Assembly (NCBI GenBank): GCA_002104905.1
Contig: MCFE01000113.1
Location: 1 to 64,000 of the forward strand
Direction of reading: 5' to 3'
DNA: 64,000 nt
From: Basidiobolus meristosporus CBS 931.73
Lineage: Eukaryota > Basidiobolomycota > Basidiobolomycetes > Basidiobolales > Basidiobolaceae
Shown: positions 22,126 to 32,045 of the stretch, in pieces
How positions within the stretch are numbered: the stretch's first letter is position 1
Layout: each line of letters begins with the position of its first letter
Program-made: the position numbers and the translations under genes
Notes under the pieces: model-generated
Databases searched by the model: none
Told to the model about the DNA's origin: nothing
The model's input: the letters and a program-made list of their open reading frames with translations, nothing else

Positions 22126-24852
22126 TTAGTAGCCACCGCCTTTCTGGCCAACTTTGTCCGAAATCAAATCTCCGTTGCCTTTACTGCCTCCGCCTGCGGA
22201 ACCGTAGCCATTATCACCATTGCCGCCTTTGCCTCCACCACCTACTGAGCCATACCCATTGTTGCCTTTATCACTCTTCCCTCCACCACCAGCGGAACCG
22301 TAACCGCTGTCACCGCCGCTTCCCTTGCCTCCACCTCTTATGGATCCATTGCCGTTGTTGCCTTTACCTCCGCTGCCAACTGAGCCATAGCCATTGTCAC
22401 CCTTACCGCCCTTGCCTCCACTACCCACAGAACCATTGTCACCTTTGACTCCACCGCCAACTGATCCATAGCCGTTGTCCCCATTGCCATGGTCTCCGTT
22501 ACCGCCTTTACCTCCACCTCCAACTGAGCTATAGCCGTTATCGCCTTTAACGTGATCTCCTTTAGCACCTTTACCGCCACCACCTACGGATCCATAGCCG
22601 TTGTCACCTTTACCGTGACCGCCTTTGTCGCCTTTACCATGATCACCTTTACCGCCATCACCTACAGAGCCGTAGCCGTTGTCGCCTTTACCGTGGCCGC
22701 CTTTGCCGCCACCACCCACGGATCCATAGCCGTTGTCACCTTTACCGCCGCCGCCTACAGAGCCGTAGCCGTTGTCACCTTTACCGTGGCCGCCTTTGTC
22801 GCCTTTACCATGATCACCTTTGCCACCACCACCTACAGAGCCGTAGTCGTTGTCGCCTTTACCGTGACCACCTTTGCCACCACCACCTACAGAACCGTAG
22901 TCGTTGTCACCTTTACCGTGACCACCTTTACCGCCGCCACCTACAGAGCCGTAGCCGTTGTCGCCTTTACCGTGACCACCTTTACCACCACCACCTACAG
23001 AGCCGTAGCCGTTGTCGCCTTTATCGTGACCACCTTTGCCACCTTTGCCACCACCACCTACAGAGCCGTAGCCGTTGTCGTCTTTATCGTGACCACCTTT
23101 GCCACCTTTGCCACCACCACCTACAGAACCGTAGTCGTTGTCGCCTTTACCGTGACCACCTTTACCGCCACCACCTACAGAGCCGTAGCCGTTGTCGCCT
23201 TTATCGTGACCACCTTTGCCACCTTTGCCACCACCACCTACAGAACCGTAGTCGTTGTCGCCTTTACCGTGACCACCTTTACCACCACCACCTACAGAGC
23301 CGTAGCCGTTGTCGCCTTTACCGTGGCCACCTTTACCGCCACCACCTACAGAGCCGTAGCCGTTGTCGCCTTTACCGTGGCCACCTTTACCGCCACCACC
23401 TACAGAGCCGTAGCCGTTGTCGCCTTTACCGTGGCCACCTTTACCGCCACCACCTACAGAGCCGTAGCCGTTGTCGCCTTTACCGTGGCCACCTTTACCG
23501 CCACCACCTACAGAGCCGTAGCCGTTGTCGTCTTTATCGTGACCACCTTTGCCACCTTTGCCACCACCACCTACAGAACCGTAGTCGTTGTCGCCTTTAC
23601 CGTGACCACCTTTACCGCCACCACCTACAGAACCGTAGTCGTTGTCGCCTTTACCGTGACCACCTTTACCGCCACCACCTACAGAGCCGTAGCCGTTGTC
23701 GCCTTTATCGTGACTACCTTTGCCACCTTTGCCACCACCACCTACAGAGCCGTAGCCGTTGTCGCCTTTACCGTGGCCACCTTTACCACCACCACCTACA
23801 GAGCCGTAGCCGTTGTCGCCTTTATCGTGACCACCTTTGCCACCTTTGCCACCACCACCTACAGAGCCGTAGCCGTTGTCGCCTTTACCGTGACCACCTT
23901 TACCGCCACCACCTACAGAGCCGTAGCCGTTGTCGCCTTTATCGTGACCACCTTTGCCACCACCACCTACAGAGCCGTAGTCGTTGTCGCCTTTACCGTG
24001 ACCACCTTTGCCACCACCACCTACAGAACCGTAGTCGTTGTCACCTTTACCGTGACCACCTTTACCGCCGCCACCTACAGAGCCGTAGCCGTTGTCGCCT
24101 TTACCGTGACCACCTTTACCACCACCACCTACAGAGCCGTAGCCGTTGTCGCCTTTACCGTGACCACCTTTACCGCCACCACCTACAGAGCCGTAGCCGT
24201 TGTCGCCTTTATCGTGACCACCTTTGCCACCTTTGCCACCACCACCTACAGAGCCGTAGTCGTTGCCGCCTTTACCGTGACCACCTTTGCCACCACCACC
24301 TACAGAACCGTAGTCGTTGTCACCTTTACCGTGACCACCTTTACCGCCACCACCTACAGAGCCGTAGTCGTTGTCGCCTTTACCGTGACCACCTTTACCA
24401 CCACCACCTACAGAGCCGTAGCCGTTGTCACCTTTACCATGATCACCTTTGCTACCCTTGCCTCCACCGCCTACAGAGCCGTAGTCGTTGTCACCTTTAC
24501 TGTGACCACCTTTACCGCCGCCACCTACCGAGCCATAGCCGTTGTCACCTTTACCACCGCCACCAGTCGATGGCTTATGGCAATCATTTTCGTCGCATTG
24601 AAAACCGAGCTCCTTTGCACTCCTAACCAGTGTGGGACAGTCTTGCTTATTGGGTTGAGACAAACTGGATGGGAATTTCGAAACATCAATAGTATCACAG
24701 GATTTTCCTTGAGCAGATACACCGTATGCGCCCAATCCCGAGACGACCCCTTTACAGTATTCGCGGCATAATTTCGGATCCGGAATGCTCACAGTACCAA
24801 CGACAGTCAAGCATGAGATGACCAAAAGCGCTTTTAATGCAGAGACCTTCAT
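22126..24852 (-). CDS. Secreted glycine-rich repeat protein with six-cysteine N-terminal domain, copy 1
   Basis: 908 residues, one exon. I start at MKVSALKALLVISC, giving a clear signal peptide (~22 residues); the frame is open to 24924. Next comes a ~75-residue domain with six cysteines (CREYC, ..GKSC.., ..KQDC.., ..GFQC..DC), likely disulfide-bonded. From about residue 95 to the end it is a tandem repeat of about 40 units, mostly 18 residues (YGSVGGGGKGGHGKGDN) or 21 residues with an extra KGG. Central units are nearly identical in DNA; units near the C-terminus are degenerate. The composition is almost only Gly, Lys, Asp, Asn, His, Tyr, Ser and Val. This suggests an extracellular structural or wall-associated protein, but no function is known to me. 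A paralogue lies at 27970-28968. The antisense strand is open only as a by-product of the repeats. Confidence 0.85.
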   Translation of the reverse strand: MKVSALKALLVISCLTVVGTVSIPDPKLCREYCKGVVSGLGAYGVSAQGKSCDTIDVSKFPSSLSQPNKQDCPTLVRSAKELGFQCDENDCHKPSTGGGGKGDNGYGSVGGGGKGGHSKGDNDYGSVGGGGKGSKGDHGKGDNGYGSVGGGGKGGHGKGDNDYGSVGGGGKGGHGKGDNDYGSVGGGGKGGHGKGGNDYGSVGGGGKGGKGGHDKGDNGYGSVGGGGKGGHGKGDNGYGSVGGGGKGGHGKGDNGYGSVGGGGKGGHGKGDNDYGSVGGGGKGGHGKGDNDYGSVGGGGKGGHDKGDNGYGSVGGGGKGGHGKGDNGYGSVGGGGKGGKGGHDKGDNGYGSVGGGGKGGHGKGDNGYGSVGGGGKGGKGSHDKGDNGYGSVGGGGKGGHGKGDNDYGSVGGGGKGGHGKGDNDYGSVGGGGKGGKGGHDKDDNGYGSVGGGGKGGHGKGDNGYGSVGGGGKGGHGKGDNGYGSVGGGGKGGHGKGDNGYGSVGGGGKGGHGKGDNGYGSVGGGGKGGHGKGDNDYGSVGGGGKGGKGGHDKGDNGYGSVGGGGKGGHGKGDNDYGSVGGGGKGGKGGHDKDDNGYGSVGGGGKGGKGGHDKGDNGYGSVGGGGKGGHGKGDNGYGSVGGGGKGGHGKGDNDYGSVGGGGKGGHGKGDNDYGSVGGGGKGDHGKGDKGGHGKGDNGYGSVGGGGKGDNGYGSVGGGGKGGHGKGDNGYGSVGDGGKGDHGKGDKGGHGKGDNGYGSVGGGGKGAKGDHVKGDNGYSSVGGGGKGGNGDHGNGDNGYGSVGGGVKGDNGSVGSGGKGGKGDNGYGSVGSGGKGNNGNGSIRGGGKGSGGDSGYGSAGGGGKSDKGNNGYGSVGGGGKGGNGDNGYGSAGGGSKGNGDLISDKVGQKGGGY
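22250..24560 (-). repeat. Coding minisatellite, 54-bp and 63-bp units, about 40 copies
   Basis: Tandem units within the glycine-rich gene, all multiples of three bases. Two length classes alternate irregularly; neighbouring units are often identical at the DNA level, indicating recent homogenisation. Copy number is likely to vary between strains, and assembly collapse or expansion is possible. Confidence 0.9.
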
Positions 24853-25930
24853 CCTGATGAAGTAGATTAAAGAGGAAAGTTTAGAAAAGTTGGCTAGTGT
24901 GACGGAAGTCAATAAGAAGCACAATTATGAAAGTTGAAGCGAAGGTGATGTGATGAACTGAAATGCTAACTTGTCTTTCTTGCAAGAAAGTTCTGGCTGA
25001 TTTATAGCTGTCAGTTGGGTTTATTTGTTACACCGAAATCTTGTGCTCCTGGATGCCTGCCCCGTAAATGATTCCCAGTTCATTTAGTGCATTGCGTGAG
25101 CATGATACTTCTTCTGGTGTAGAGCATCGGTCACTTGTCCATTTATGGCTAGAATTGAAGACTGCATATATCAGAGTTAAACCCTTCATCTTATCCACAC
25201 CTCGTAGAGCACTGCGTCCAACTATCCAACCATGCCCCCAGACTGACATTATCAAGGAGGGATTGATCATTTGTCACAGGAAATTAATTGGTTTGTCAGA
25301 ATGGATCAGTGGATGGGCGGTTGGGTGGCTATTATTAGATCTTGCTAGCGGATGATGAGAAAGGTAAAAAGCGACAGGGACAAATGAGCAATTAGGTAGC
25401 AGAATAGGGGACCTCGAGATGTGGATTAGATTGTGTCGGCCAGGCAGAATTTTTCTTTCATTATCGCCAAGACTTTTGCAAGAACCACTAGCACCAAGGC
25501 TTGTGTGCGCATGGTGATGGGCCAATCTTCGCTTGTCAGGCTGATAAGCCGAGATACCGCTCGGGCTACGAAATGCTGTTTCGTACGGATCCTAGATTTA
25601 ACAGCTCTTTAACTACGAACTACTAGATGTCATTCATTTGGATTTGGATTTGGATTTGGATTCAATAACTACACCCTCCCTGTAACAAACTATGCAAGAT
25701 CCATCGAGAAATTTGTGGTTTACCCGAGATTTATTCGAGATTCCTATGAATAATGGACCATGAATACCATTCGTTTCTTAATACCTTGTAAAGTTCAATC
25801 CACCCCCGAAGCACTTAATGCATGCGTATACCCATCAGGCTGTTTCATATGCTGAATGCCAATAAACCCCGTGCCACAAATGCAACAAACCAAATTATCG
25901 TCTCCGAAAGGATTAACCACCATTCTCACT
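24853..25930. other. Upstream region of glycine-rich copy 1, repeated twice downstream
   Basis: Roughly 24880-25470 is similar to the sequences upstream of glycine-rich copy 2 (29030-29640) and to the relic at 30120-30680. All three carry, in the same order, ACTTGTCTTT near the gene, a GCATCGGTCAC-like block, and ATTAATTGG-like and TATTAGAT blocks. On the minus strand, copy 1 has an 80-codon open frame (25028-25270) with a C...C spacing that is partly preserved but broken in the others. 25640-25665 holds a short GGATTT simple repeat. The remainder is the sirtuin upstream region. Confidence 0.6.
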
Positions 25931-26801
25931 ATGAGCGTGTGCCTAAGAAACAATTCTTTCGAGGCTTTTCAAGAGGTCGTGAAAAAGTCGGGGAGTATTA
26001 TCGCCTTGACCGGTGCTGGCGCTTCTGCTGAGAGCGGTGTCCCAACCTTTCGCGGTGCTGGCGGTTTGTGGCGGACTTTTGAAGCCACTTCTCTGGCGAC
26101 TCCAGAGGCCTTCCGTTCAAATCCAGCTCGGGTCTGGGAATTTTATCATTATCGGTAGAGTGACTTGTACTCAAGTGCCTTACGATGCAACCTCTGAATT
26201 AATCGCTCTGCTCCCAAGACGAGAGCTAGTTCGGCAAAAGTCTCCCAACGCTGGCCATTTGGCGCTTGCCAAGTTCGAAAATATCGCCGAGAGCCTAGGA
26301 AAGAGGTTTACTCTATTCACTCAAAACGTTGACGGCCTTCATCTACAAGCCGGCTCGAAAAATGTCGTCGAGATGCACGGGGATCTGTTCAAAACTCGGT
26401 GTACCCGCTGTCACGAGGTTAAAGAGAACCGTGACAGTCCTATCGTATCAGCCTTGGCTGGTACCGAGCTCTTGAGCACCGACTCGAATATTCCCTTGGA
26501 GCAATTGCCGCGTTGTACGAAGTGCTCTTCTCTCTTGCGGCCTCACATAGTTTGGTTCGGTGAAAACCTCGATCAAAAGGATATGAATACAATCTTCGCA
26601 GAACTTGAAAGATGTGATCTTTTGATGGTAATTGGCACATCAGGTATCGTATATCCAGCTGCAGGCTTTGCCAGTCAAGTTTTGGCCAACGGAGGGCAGG
26701 TTGCCGAGTTCAACACTGAGCTCTCCGATTCTCTGTACCAATTTGCCTTTTCGGGGCCTTGTGGAAGCACACTTCCCCAGGCATTGGATATTGAGATCTA
26801 G
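25931..26801 (+). CDS. Sirtuin, SIRT5-like class III NAD-dependent deacylase
   Basis: Two exons, 25931-26154 and 26219-26801 (268 residues from this Met; an in-frame ATG at 25856 would give 293). Seen: the NAD motif [23 protein letters not shown], catalytic His in VVEMHGDL, two zinc CxxC pairs (CTRC and CTKC), and [15 protein letters not shown]. The sequence WEFYHYRREL carries the Tyr and Arg (YxxR) that bind the acyl carboxylate in SIRT5, so desuccinylase or demalonylase activity is predicted rather than simple deacetylation. The 64-nt intron splits the Arg codon of that motif. Targeting is uncertain: the longer start adds a Lys/Thr/Ser-rich leader without acidic residues that could direct it to mitochondria, where SIRT5 usually works. 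Confidence 0.9.
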
Positions 26802-27741
26802 TAATAAACTACCATTAGTCTTTATTTCAGCCAACAATCGGATCCTTCTCTATTCTCCCCTAAAGATGATCAATGTACTTCAGAGATGAAATGCTTGTTA
26901 ATAACTATAATAACGTATTCTGCTTATCCCCCAAGCTTGGATGCATCCCAAGCGAAGCTAGAAGCCTGGTATATGGCGCATAATTGATATCGGTCATCAT
27001 TTCTTCTGTTAACCTTTGGAGATTAATCACATAGTATCTAGTGATCTCCACAAGCCATTTCAATAACCCCCCCCCCATGAATCAGATAATGATCCAACAT
27101 TAGAATGATCATTTATCTGCAAATATTGCAAAATTGGTAACTCTCTAGATTCTTCATGAAGTGTGGGCTGACTGCAAGTCTTTTTCAACCTTATAATAGC
27201 TGTCATTTGTTGGTTCCGCCCATGCCAAAGCTCTCAATTTAGTATTCGTCTCATAAAAGCTTGGTACTTAACTGACAAGTGCCTCTATAACTGAAATGTT
27301 ATCTCAAATAGGTATAATATAATCACATCCAATTCAGTTATGTACCTAGGAGTCCTGAAGCAAGTGGGAGCGGGGGCTTGGAGCTGAACCAGGGCCATTG
27401 TAATCAACTAGTATGTATTTTCAAAATTCCACAGCAAAACATCATAGATCCATGATTTTACAGGGACAAATCCATGTTACTGCACAAATACCACCTAGAA
27501 TGCGTAAGCAATGAAGGTAATACTTCCTGCAATGCATTATACGCCAAAACAAAGGCAACGGAAAAACTTCAATGGTTCATATTCCGAGGTCCAATTGATC
27601 ATTAACAAGAGTCACTACGGGATATTAAAATGTAGTTGCGCTAGATTCATGTGGCTTTCATCTTATGCTGAGTTATCGGTGTTGAGGTTCAGTCTTTGCC
27701 ATTCTGATTCGCGTTGACCGAAATCAATCTTTCGTTGCCTA
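26802..27741. other. Intergenic, no gene recognised
   Basis: AT-rich, with a C-run near 27067-27075. No coding signal that I can support. Confidence 0.5.
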
Positions 27742-27840
27742 GGCAGGGCTACCACCTTCATTAGATCCGTTACCACCACTGCCGCTTTTATTTCCGCCCC
27801 CATTGGATCCGTATTGTTGCCGCCACGGCCACCATTGCTA
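27742..27840 (-). pseudogene. Fragment of a glycine-rich repeat coding sequence
   Basis: About 100 bp downstream of glycine-rich copy 2. On the minus strand it reads Gly/Asn/Ser-rich sequence (SNGGRGGNN, then after a frame change GGGNKSGSGGNGSNEGG) ending in a stop. It resembles the degenerate C-terminal repeats of the family. A polyadenylation-type AATAAA for copy 2 (near 27856-27861, minus) lies between, so this is a separate remnant rather than a further exon. Confidence 0.5.
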
Positions 27841-27969
27841 CGTTAAATCAAGTGTTTATTTTCAACACGACGCAATGACACAGCGTAGACATGTGACTGC
27901 GCGGGATTGAAATCCATGTACTTGGGCAATTCCCAGTTAGTTAACATTGCAAGTGAATGATGTTTAACA

Positions 27970-28968
27970 TCAATATTGGGCATTAGGGACGGGGTTATCA
28001 CCGCTACCTTTCTGGTAGCCTTTGTCACCCTTGCCGCCTCCAGATACAGAGCCTTTTTCGTTGTTCCCTTTACCACCTTTGCCACTCTTACCTCCACCGC
28101 TGGCCGAGTCATAGCCATGGCCTCCTTTTCCACTTTTACCGCCTTTTCCTTCGCCAACTACAGAGGCGTATCCGTGGTCGCCCCTAACGTGGTCTTCCTT
28201 TCCTTTTTTTCCTCCACCACGAACTGAGCCATAGCTATGGTCTCCTTTTCTACCTTTTCTGCCGCCGCCTACCGAGGCGTATCCATGGCCGCCTCCACCG
28301 AGGTCCCCCTTCCCTTCTTTTCCCCCGCCACCAGCTGAGCCATAGCCGTGATCGTCTCTACCATGATCTCCTTTTCCCCCACCACCTACCGAGCTATAAC
28401 CATGATCTCCTTTTTCACCTTTTCCGCCTTTTCCCTCACCAACTACAGGGCCATATCCGTGGTCGCCTCTGCCACGGTCTTCCTCTCCGCTGTTGCCTCC
28501 GCTGCCTACAGAGCCGTAATCTTGATCTCTTCCACCATGGTCTCCCTTTCGATCTTTTTCTCCACCACCAATGGAGCCATAACCATGGCCATCTTTCCTG
28601 CCTTGACCTCCACCGCCTCTAGTACTGTAGCCATGGTCGCCTTTACCATGACCTCCCCTACCGCCATTGCCCCCACCACCTGTCAATGGCTTATGACAGT
28701 CGCGTTCATCGCATTCGAAGCCAAGCTCTTTGGCACTCCTAACCAACGTATGACAGTCTTGCTTGTCAGGTTGAGACCATCCGGATGGAAATCTCGATAC
28801 ATCAATCGTATCGCATGATCTTCCGTGAGCGGATACACCGTAGGTACTCAGTCTCGCCACAACACCGTGGCAGTATTCGCGGCATCTTTTGGGGTCTGGG
28901 ACACTCAGAGTTGCCACAACAGCAATGCATGAGAAGGCCAAGATTGATTGCGATGCGGCGATCTTCAT
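27970..28968 (-). CDS. Secreted glycine-rich repeat protein with six-cysteine N-terminal domain, copy 2
   Basis: 332 residues, one exon, paralogue of the gene at 22126-24852. A signal peptide (MKIAASQSILAFSCIAVVAT) is followed by the same six-cysteine domain; stretches such as YGVSA, SCDTIDVS, KQDC and LVRSAKELGF are shared with copy 1. The Gly-rich part is much shorter (~235 residues) and its units have diverged (YGSVGGGGK-, YASVGGGRK-, YGPVVGEGKGGK-like, more Arg and Glu), unlike the homogeneous repeats of copy 1. The end, GDNPVPNAQY, aligns with the sequence just past the copy 1 stop codon. Likely extracellular; function unknown. Confidence 0.83.
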   Translation of the reverse strand: MKIAASQSILAFSCIAVVATLSVPDPKRCREYCHGVVARLSTYGVSAHGRSCDTIDVSRFPSGWSQPDKQDCHTLVRSAKELGFECDERDCHKPLTGGGGNGGRGGHGKGDHGYSTRGGGGQGRKDGHGYGSIGGGEKDRKGDHGGRDQDYGSVGSGGNSGEEDRGRGDHGYGPVVGEGKGGKGEKGDHGYSSVGGGGKGDHGRDDHGYGSAGGGGKEGKGDLGGGGHGYASVGGGRKGRKGDHSYGSVRGGGKKGKEDHVRGDHGYASVVGEGKGGKSGKGGHGYDSASGGGKSGKGGKGNNEKGSVSGGGKGDKGYQKGSGDNPVPNAQY

Positions 28969-30040
28969 TCTTTCTGATGAGATTGATTAGTTGGAAGAAG
29001 AGATAAAAAATTCAAATGTTGCGACTCAGGCCGAAATGTAGCAAAAAGGTGAAGACGAATGGTCGGGTGGATGTGATATGGTGTGATGAACTGATATGCT
29101 AGCTTGTCTTTCTTGCCAGGCTCCGTTGACGCTTTTATCGCCATCATCTCTGCTTATGTGATACACTGTAATTGCGAAATCATGGACTCCTGCCCCATAC
29201 ATGATCCCCGTTCGTGTTGTATATCGTGTGATCATGTTACTTCTTTTGGTGGGGTGCATCGGTCACCTAGCCATTTATGGCTGGAATGAAGGACTCCATG
29301 TATCAGCAATTAACCCCTCATCCTGCCCACACCTTGTAAGGTTAGCAGTGTACTTGTCTATCCAAGCATGCTCACATTCTGGCTAAATGAAGGGGATTAT
29401 GGGTTAGTCACCAGTAATTAATTGGGTGTGAAACAATTGATGTATGGGCTAGTGGTTTGATGCTTATGCATGGCTATTATTAGATTTCGCCGGCGGAAAG
29501 CGAGGAGCGGAAATAGTGATGGCAAGCGAGGAATGAACTGGTGGAATTGGTGATCTGGAGACAAGTAATGGAATATCTTTATGGGGTAGAAATGTATTCC
29601 GTCATCATTTTGGGACTCGTTCAATTCTGGGCTCAACAGTCAGCCAGTTGTTATCTTGCCAGGAACTGCTGTTATTACATTTGCTTAGTGTTAGCCCAAT
29701 ATTCATTTGAGTGGTGAAAGTCCAGAATCTGAAGAGGGGCCGCGCTATTAGATTTCGTCTGATTTGAATTCAATATTTAAGCACTTTCTACAATATCGCT
29801 CGTATTGCATACAACAAGCCGATTTACCACCTCCGTAAGGATATGCTTTTATTCCCATTACGGGTATGTACACAAAAGTAATGAAGCTTGTGCCAAAGCC
29901 AAGCATGGTGAAGAGTTTTTCAACCACTGCAGAGGCACTTCACTTTGAAATTGGCGCCAATATAGTAGTCGCCGCCCTTCTGGTCTACCTTGATCGAAAT
30001 CGAACCTTCAACGCAATTATACCTTCCCCTCCCACTGCAC
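28969..30040. other. Upstream region of glycine-rich copy 2
   Basis: 29030-29640 is the counterpart of the copy 1 upstream region (24880-25470). No intact gene seen. 29640-30040 shows no recognisable feature. Confidence 0.5.
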
Positions 30041-30680
30041 CATCCTGAGACAATCCCTTGACAATATTCGCGGCATAATTTAGGATCCAGGACTCTCGCA
30101 GCACCAGTGACGGTTTTTTTGATTGAAAATTGGATAGCGTGATAGAAGTCAAAAAGAAGCGCAAGTATAAAGGTTGAGGGAAAAGCAATGTAGTAAACTG
30201 AAGTGCTTACTTGTCTTTATCTCAAGATGGCTCTAGATGATTTCTAGCTGGGCTTGTTTGTTACACCAAGATCATCTGTTTCCGGACTACGGCCCCATAG
30301 ATTGAGTCTTAGTTCATTCCGGTTAATGTGTGCACATGATGCTTTTGGTGAAGATTATCAATTGCTTAACCATTCAGTTGGAATCAAAAACTGCATAAAT
30401 CAGAGATGGATTATTCATCTTACTCACACCACATACATCTGTCAAGGCCTGCCCCCCCTCAACTGACAATACTACAGAGGGACTGGTTATTTGTCACAGG
30501 AAATTTAATAGGATTGATTCTTGGGTTGGTGGTTGGATATGGACGGCCACTATTAGGTGATGAGAAAGATGAAAAGTGGTAGGGATAAATACGTGGTTAA
30601 CTAATAGAACAGGGGGTATGGATATGAAGATTAGAATATATTGGTGAGGCAAAGATTCCCTTTGATAATTTCCAAGGATT
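30040..30680 (-). pseudogene. Third glycine-rich gene copy: 5' end and upstream region only
   Basis: On the minus strand, 30050-30110 aligns with the signal-peptide and first-cysteine region of copy 1 (around 24730-24850), including the segment coding for the REYC-type motif. The start region is disrupted, and the rest of the gene is absent. From ~30120 to 30680 it follows the upstream region of copy 1 through to its distal blocks. So the locus was duplicated at least twice, and this copy lost its coding part. Confidence 0.65.
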
Positions 30681-31159
30681 GTAAGCCATATCTATTTAAT
30701 GGACTATTGTTTTATATTTACATGGCCTAAGCCCGGAATCCGCTTACCAAGTCTCTAGTGATTGAACGGCAATTGGTTTGGGCTCTGGAATTAATCATCA
30801 TGCAAAATGAATTGAAAAGTAGGATGTTTATCTGATGGCTTGTCTCTTAATTATGATCAAGTTCAAACCATCCTGGATAACTTGATGAATCATTAGGCCT
30901 TTCCATTCACACCATTTGAAGGGTAATAAGATTGGTATTGAATACTCAAGGATGGGCTGTCATTCCTTCCATAGATGCACTTTGGGTGCTAATATTATCA
31001 CCTGGATTTAGGAATAATCTGCTAATATTAGCAGTTGCTTAATACAAGATTGAGACCTTCTTGACACTGTCTAATCTATACTAGTTGTTTAGGAGATAAA
31101 ACATTTGGTTGGAGGATACATATCTTATTGACCTCATGGCGCTTATAAATACTGATTAC
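30681..31159. other. AT-rich intergenic sequence, no gene recognised
   Basis: Separates the glycine-rich array from the transposon cluster. No coding signal seen. Confidence 0.5.
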
Positions 31160-31491
31160 TGTTGTAAGAGTCTTGGAGATATTGGAAGTGATTGGGAGAA
31201 CAAGTAGATTATGTGGTTTTCACTTAATGATTTATTGAATGTAAAAGTAGTATTTATACTTTTACCTGGTCTTGGCATTACAAACACGTAGAATAGGTTA
31301 AGGAAGGTCCCAAGAACATGTGTGCAAAGTTTGAGGCTGTTTGGACAACTTTGAGAATTATCATGTTCTGGGTAAATATTCTAAGTAAATCCTGACAAGG
31401 AATTTGGTCAGTATTCTCTAGGATTTGAAGGTAATGATCTAAGTGACTAAGTTAGGTGAATATTTAGGTGGAATTACGAATTTTTACAACA
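31160..31491 (-). repeat. Solo LTR of the copia family, reverse orientation, with 5-bp target duplication
   Basis: Begins TGTTGTAAG and ends TTACAACA; aligns in reverse with the 349-bp LTRs at 31681 and 36017. It is flanked on both sides by ATTAC (31155-31159 and 31492-31496), a perfect 5-bp target site duplication. No internal sequence adjoins it, so it arose by LTR-LTR recombination. Confidence 0.9.
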
Positions 31492-31680
31492 ATTACTAGT
31501 GGGTAAAACCAACTAGAAACCACTTAAATAATAACAATCATAGCAAAATATGAAAATGTCAACGCCATAAGTTAACACAAAGTTGCACAAGCTATACACA
31601 TTACATCAAGGCCTCCTATAACCATTTTACAGTTCCATTGAGAGTACAGTTGAATGCCACTACTTTGAGCAAGTTAGAAT

Positions 31681-32029
31681 TGTTGTAAAAATTTGTATTT
31701 CCACCTGAATATTCACCTAACTTAGTCACTTAGATCATCACCTTCAAATCCTAGAGAATACTGACCAAATTCCTTGTTGGGATTTACTTAGAATATTTTC
31801 ACCAAAATACCAGGTACCCAGAACATGAAAATTCTCAAAGTTGTCCAAACAGCCCCAAACTTTGCACACATGTTCTTGGGACCTTCCTTAACCTATTCTA
31901 CATGCTTGTAATGCCAAGATCAGGTAAAAGTATAAATATTACTTTTACATTCAATAAATCATTAAGTGAAAACCACATAATCTACTTGTTCTCCCAATCA
32001 CTTCCAATATCTCCAAGACTCTTACAACA
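31681..32029 (+). repeat. Left LTR of copia element 1
   Basis: TGTTG...CAACA, 349 bp. It contains a TATA-like TATAAATA near 31931 and an AATAAA at ~31954, the expected promoter and polyadenylation signals. Confidence 0.95.
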
Positions 32030-32045
32030 GGTTATGAGTCCCGAG
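32030..32045 (+). other. Primer-binding site matching the initiator-tRNA anticodon arm
   Basis: The sequence right after the LTR, GGTTATGAG(T/C)CC, is complementary to the anticodon loop and 3' stem of eukaryotic initiator tRNA-Met (GGGCTCATAACC). This implies priming from an internally cut half-tRNA, as known for Drosophila copia. The gag start codon at 32034-32036 lies inside it. Confidence 0.75.

Noticed and set aside
22552-24771. 739-codon open frame on the plus strand across the glycine-rich gene
   Set aside because: It is the antisense of the tandem repeat; every unit is a multiple of three and stop-free in that frame. It encodes a repetitive V/T/A string with no signal of its own.
25640-25670. 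GGATTT tandem repeat as a possible telomere-like array
   Set aside because: Only about four units, internal to the contig, with no neighbouring subtelomeric feature.
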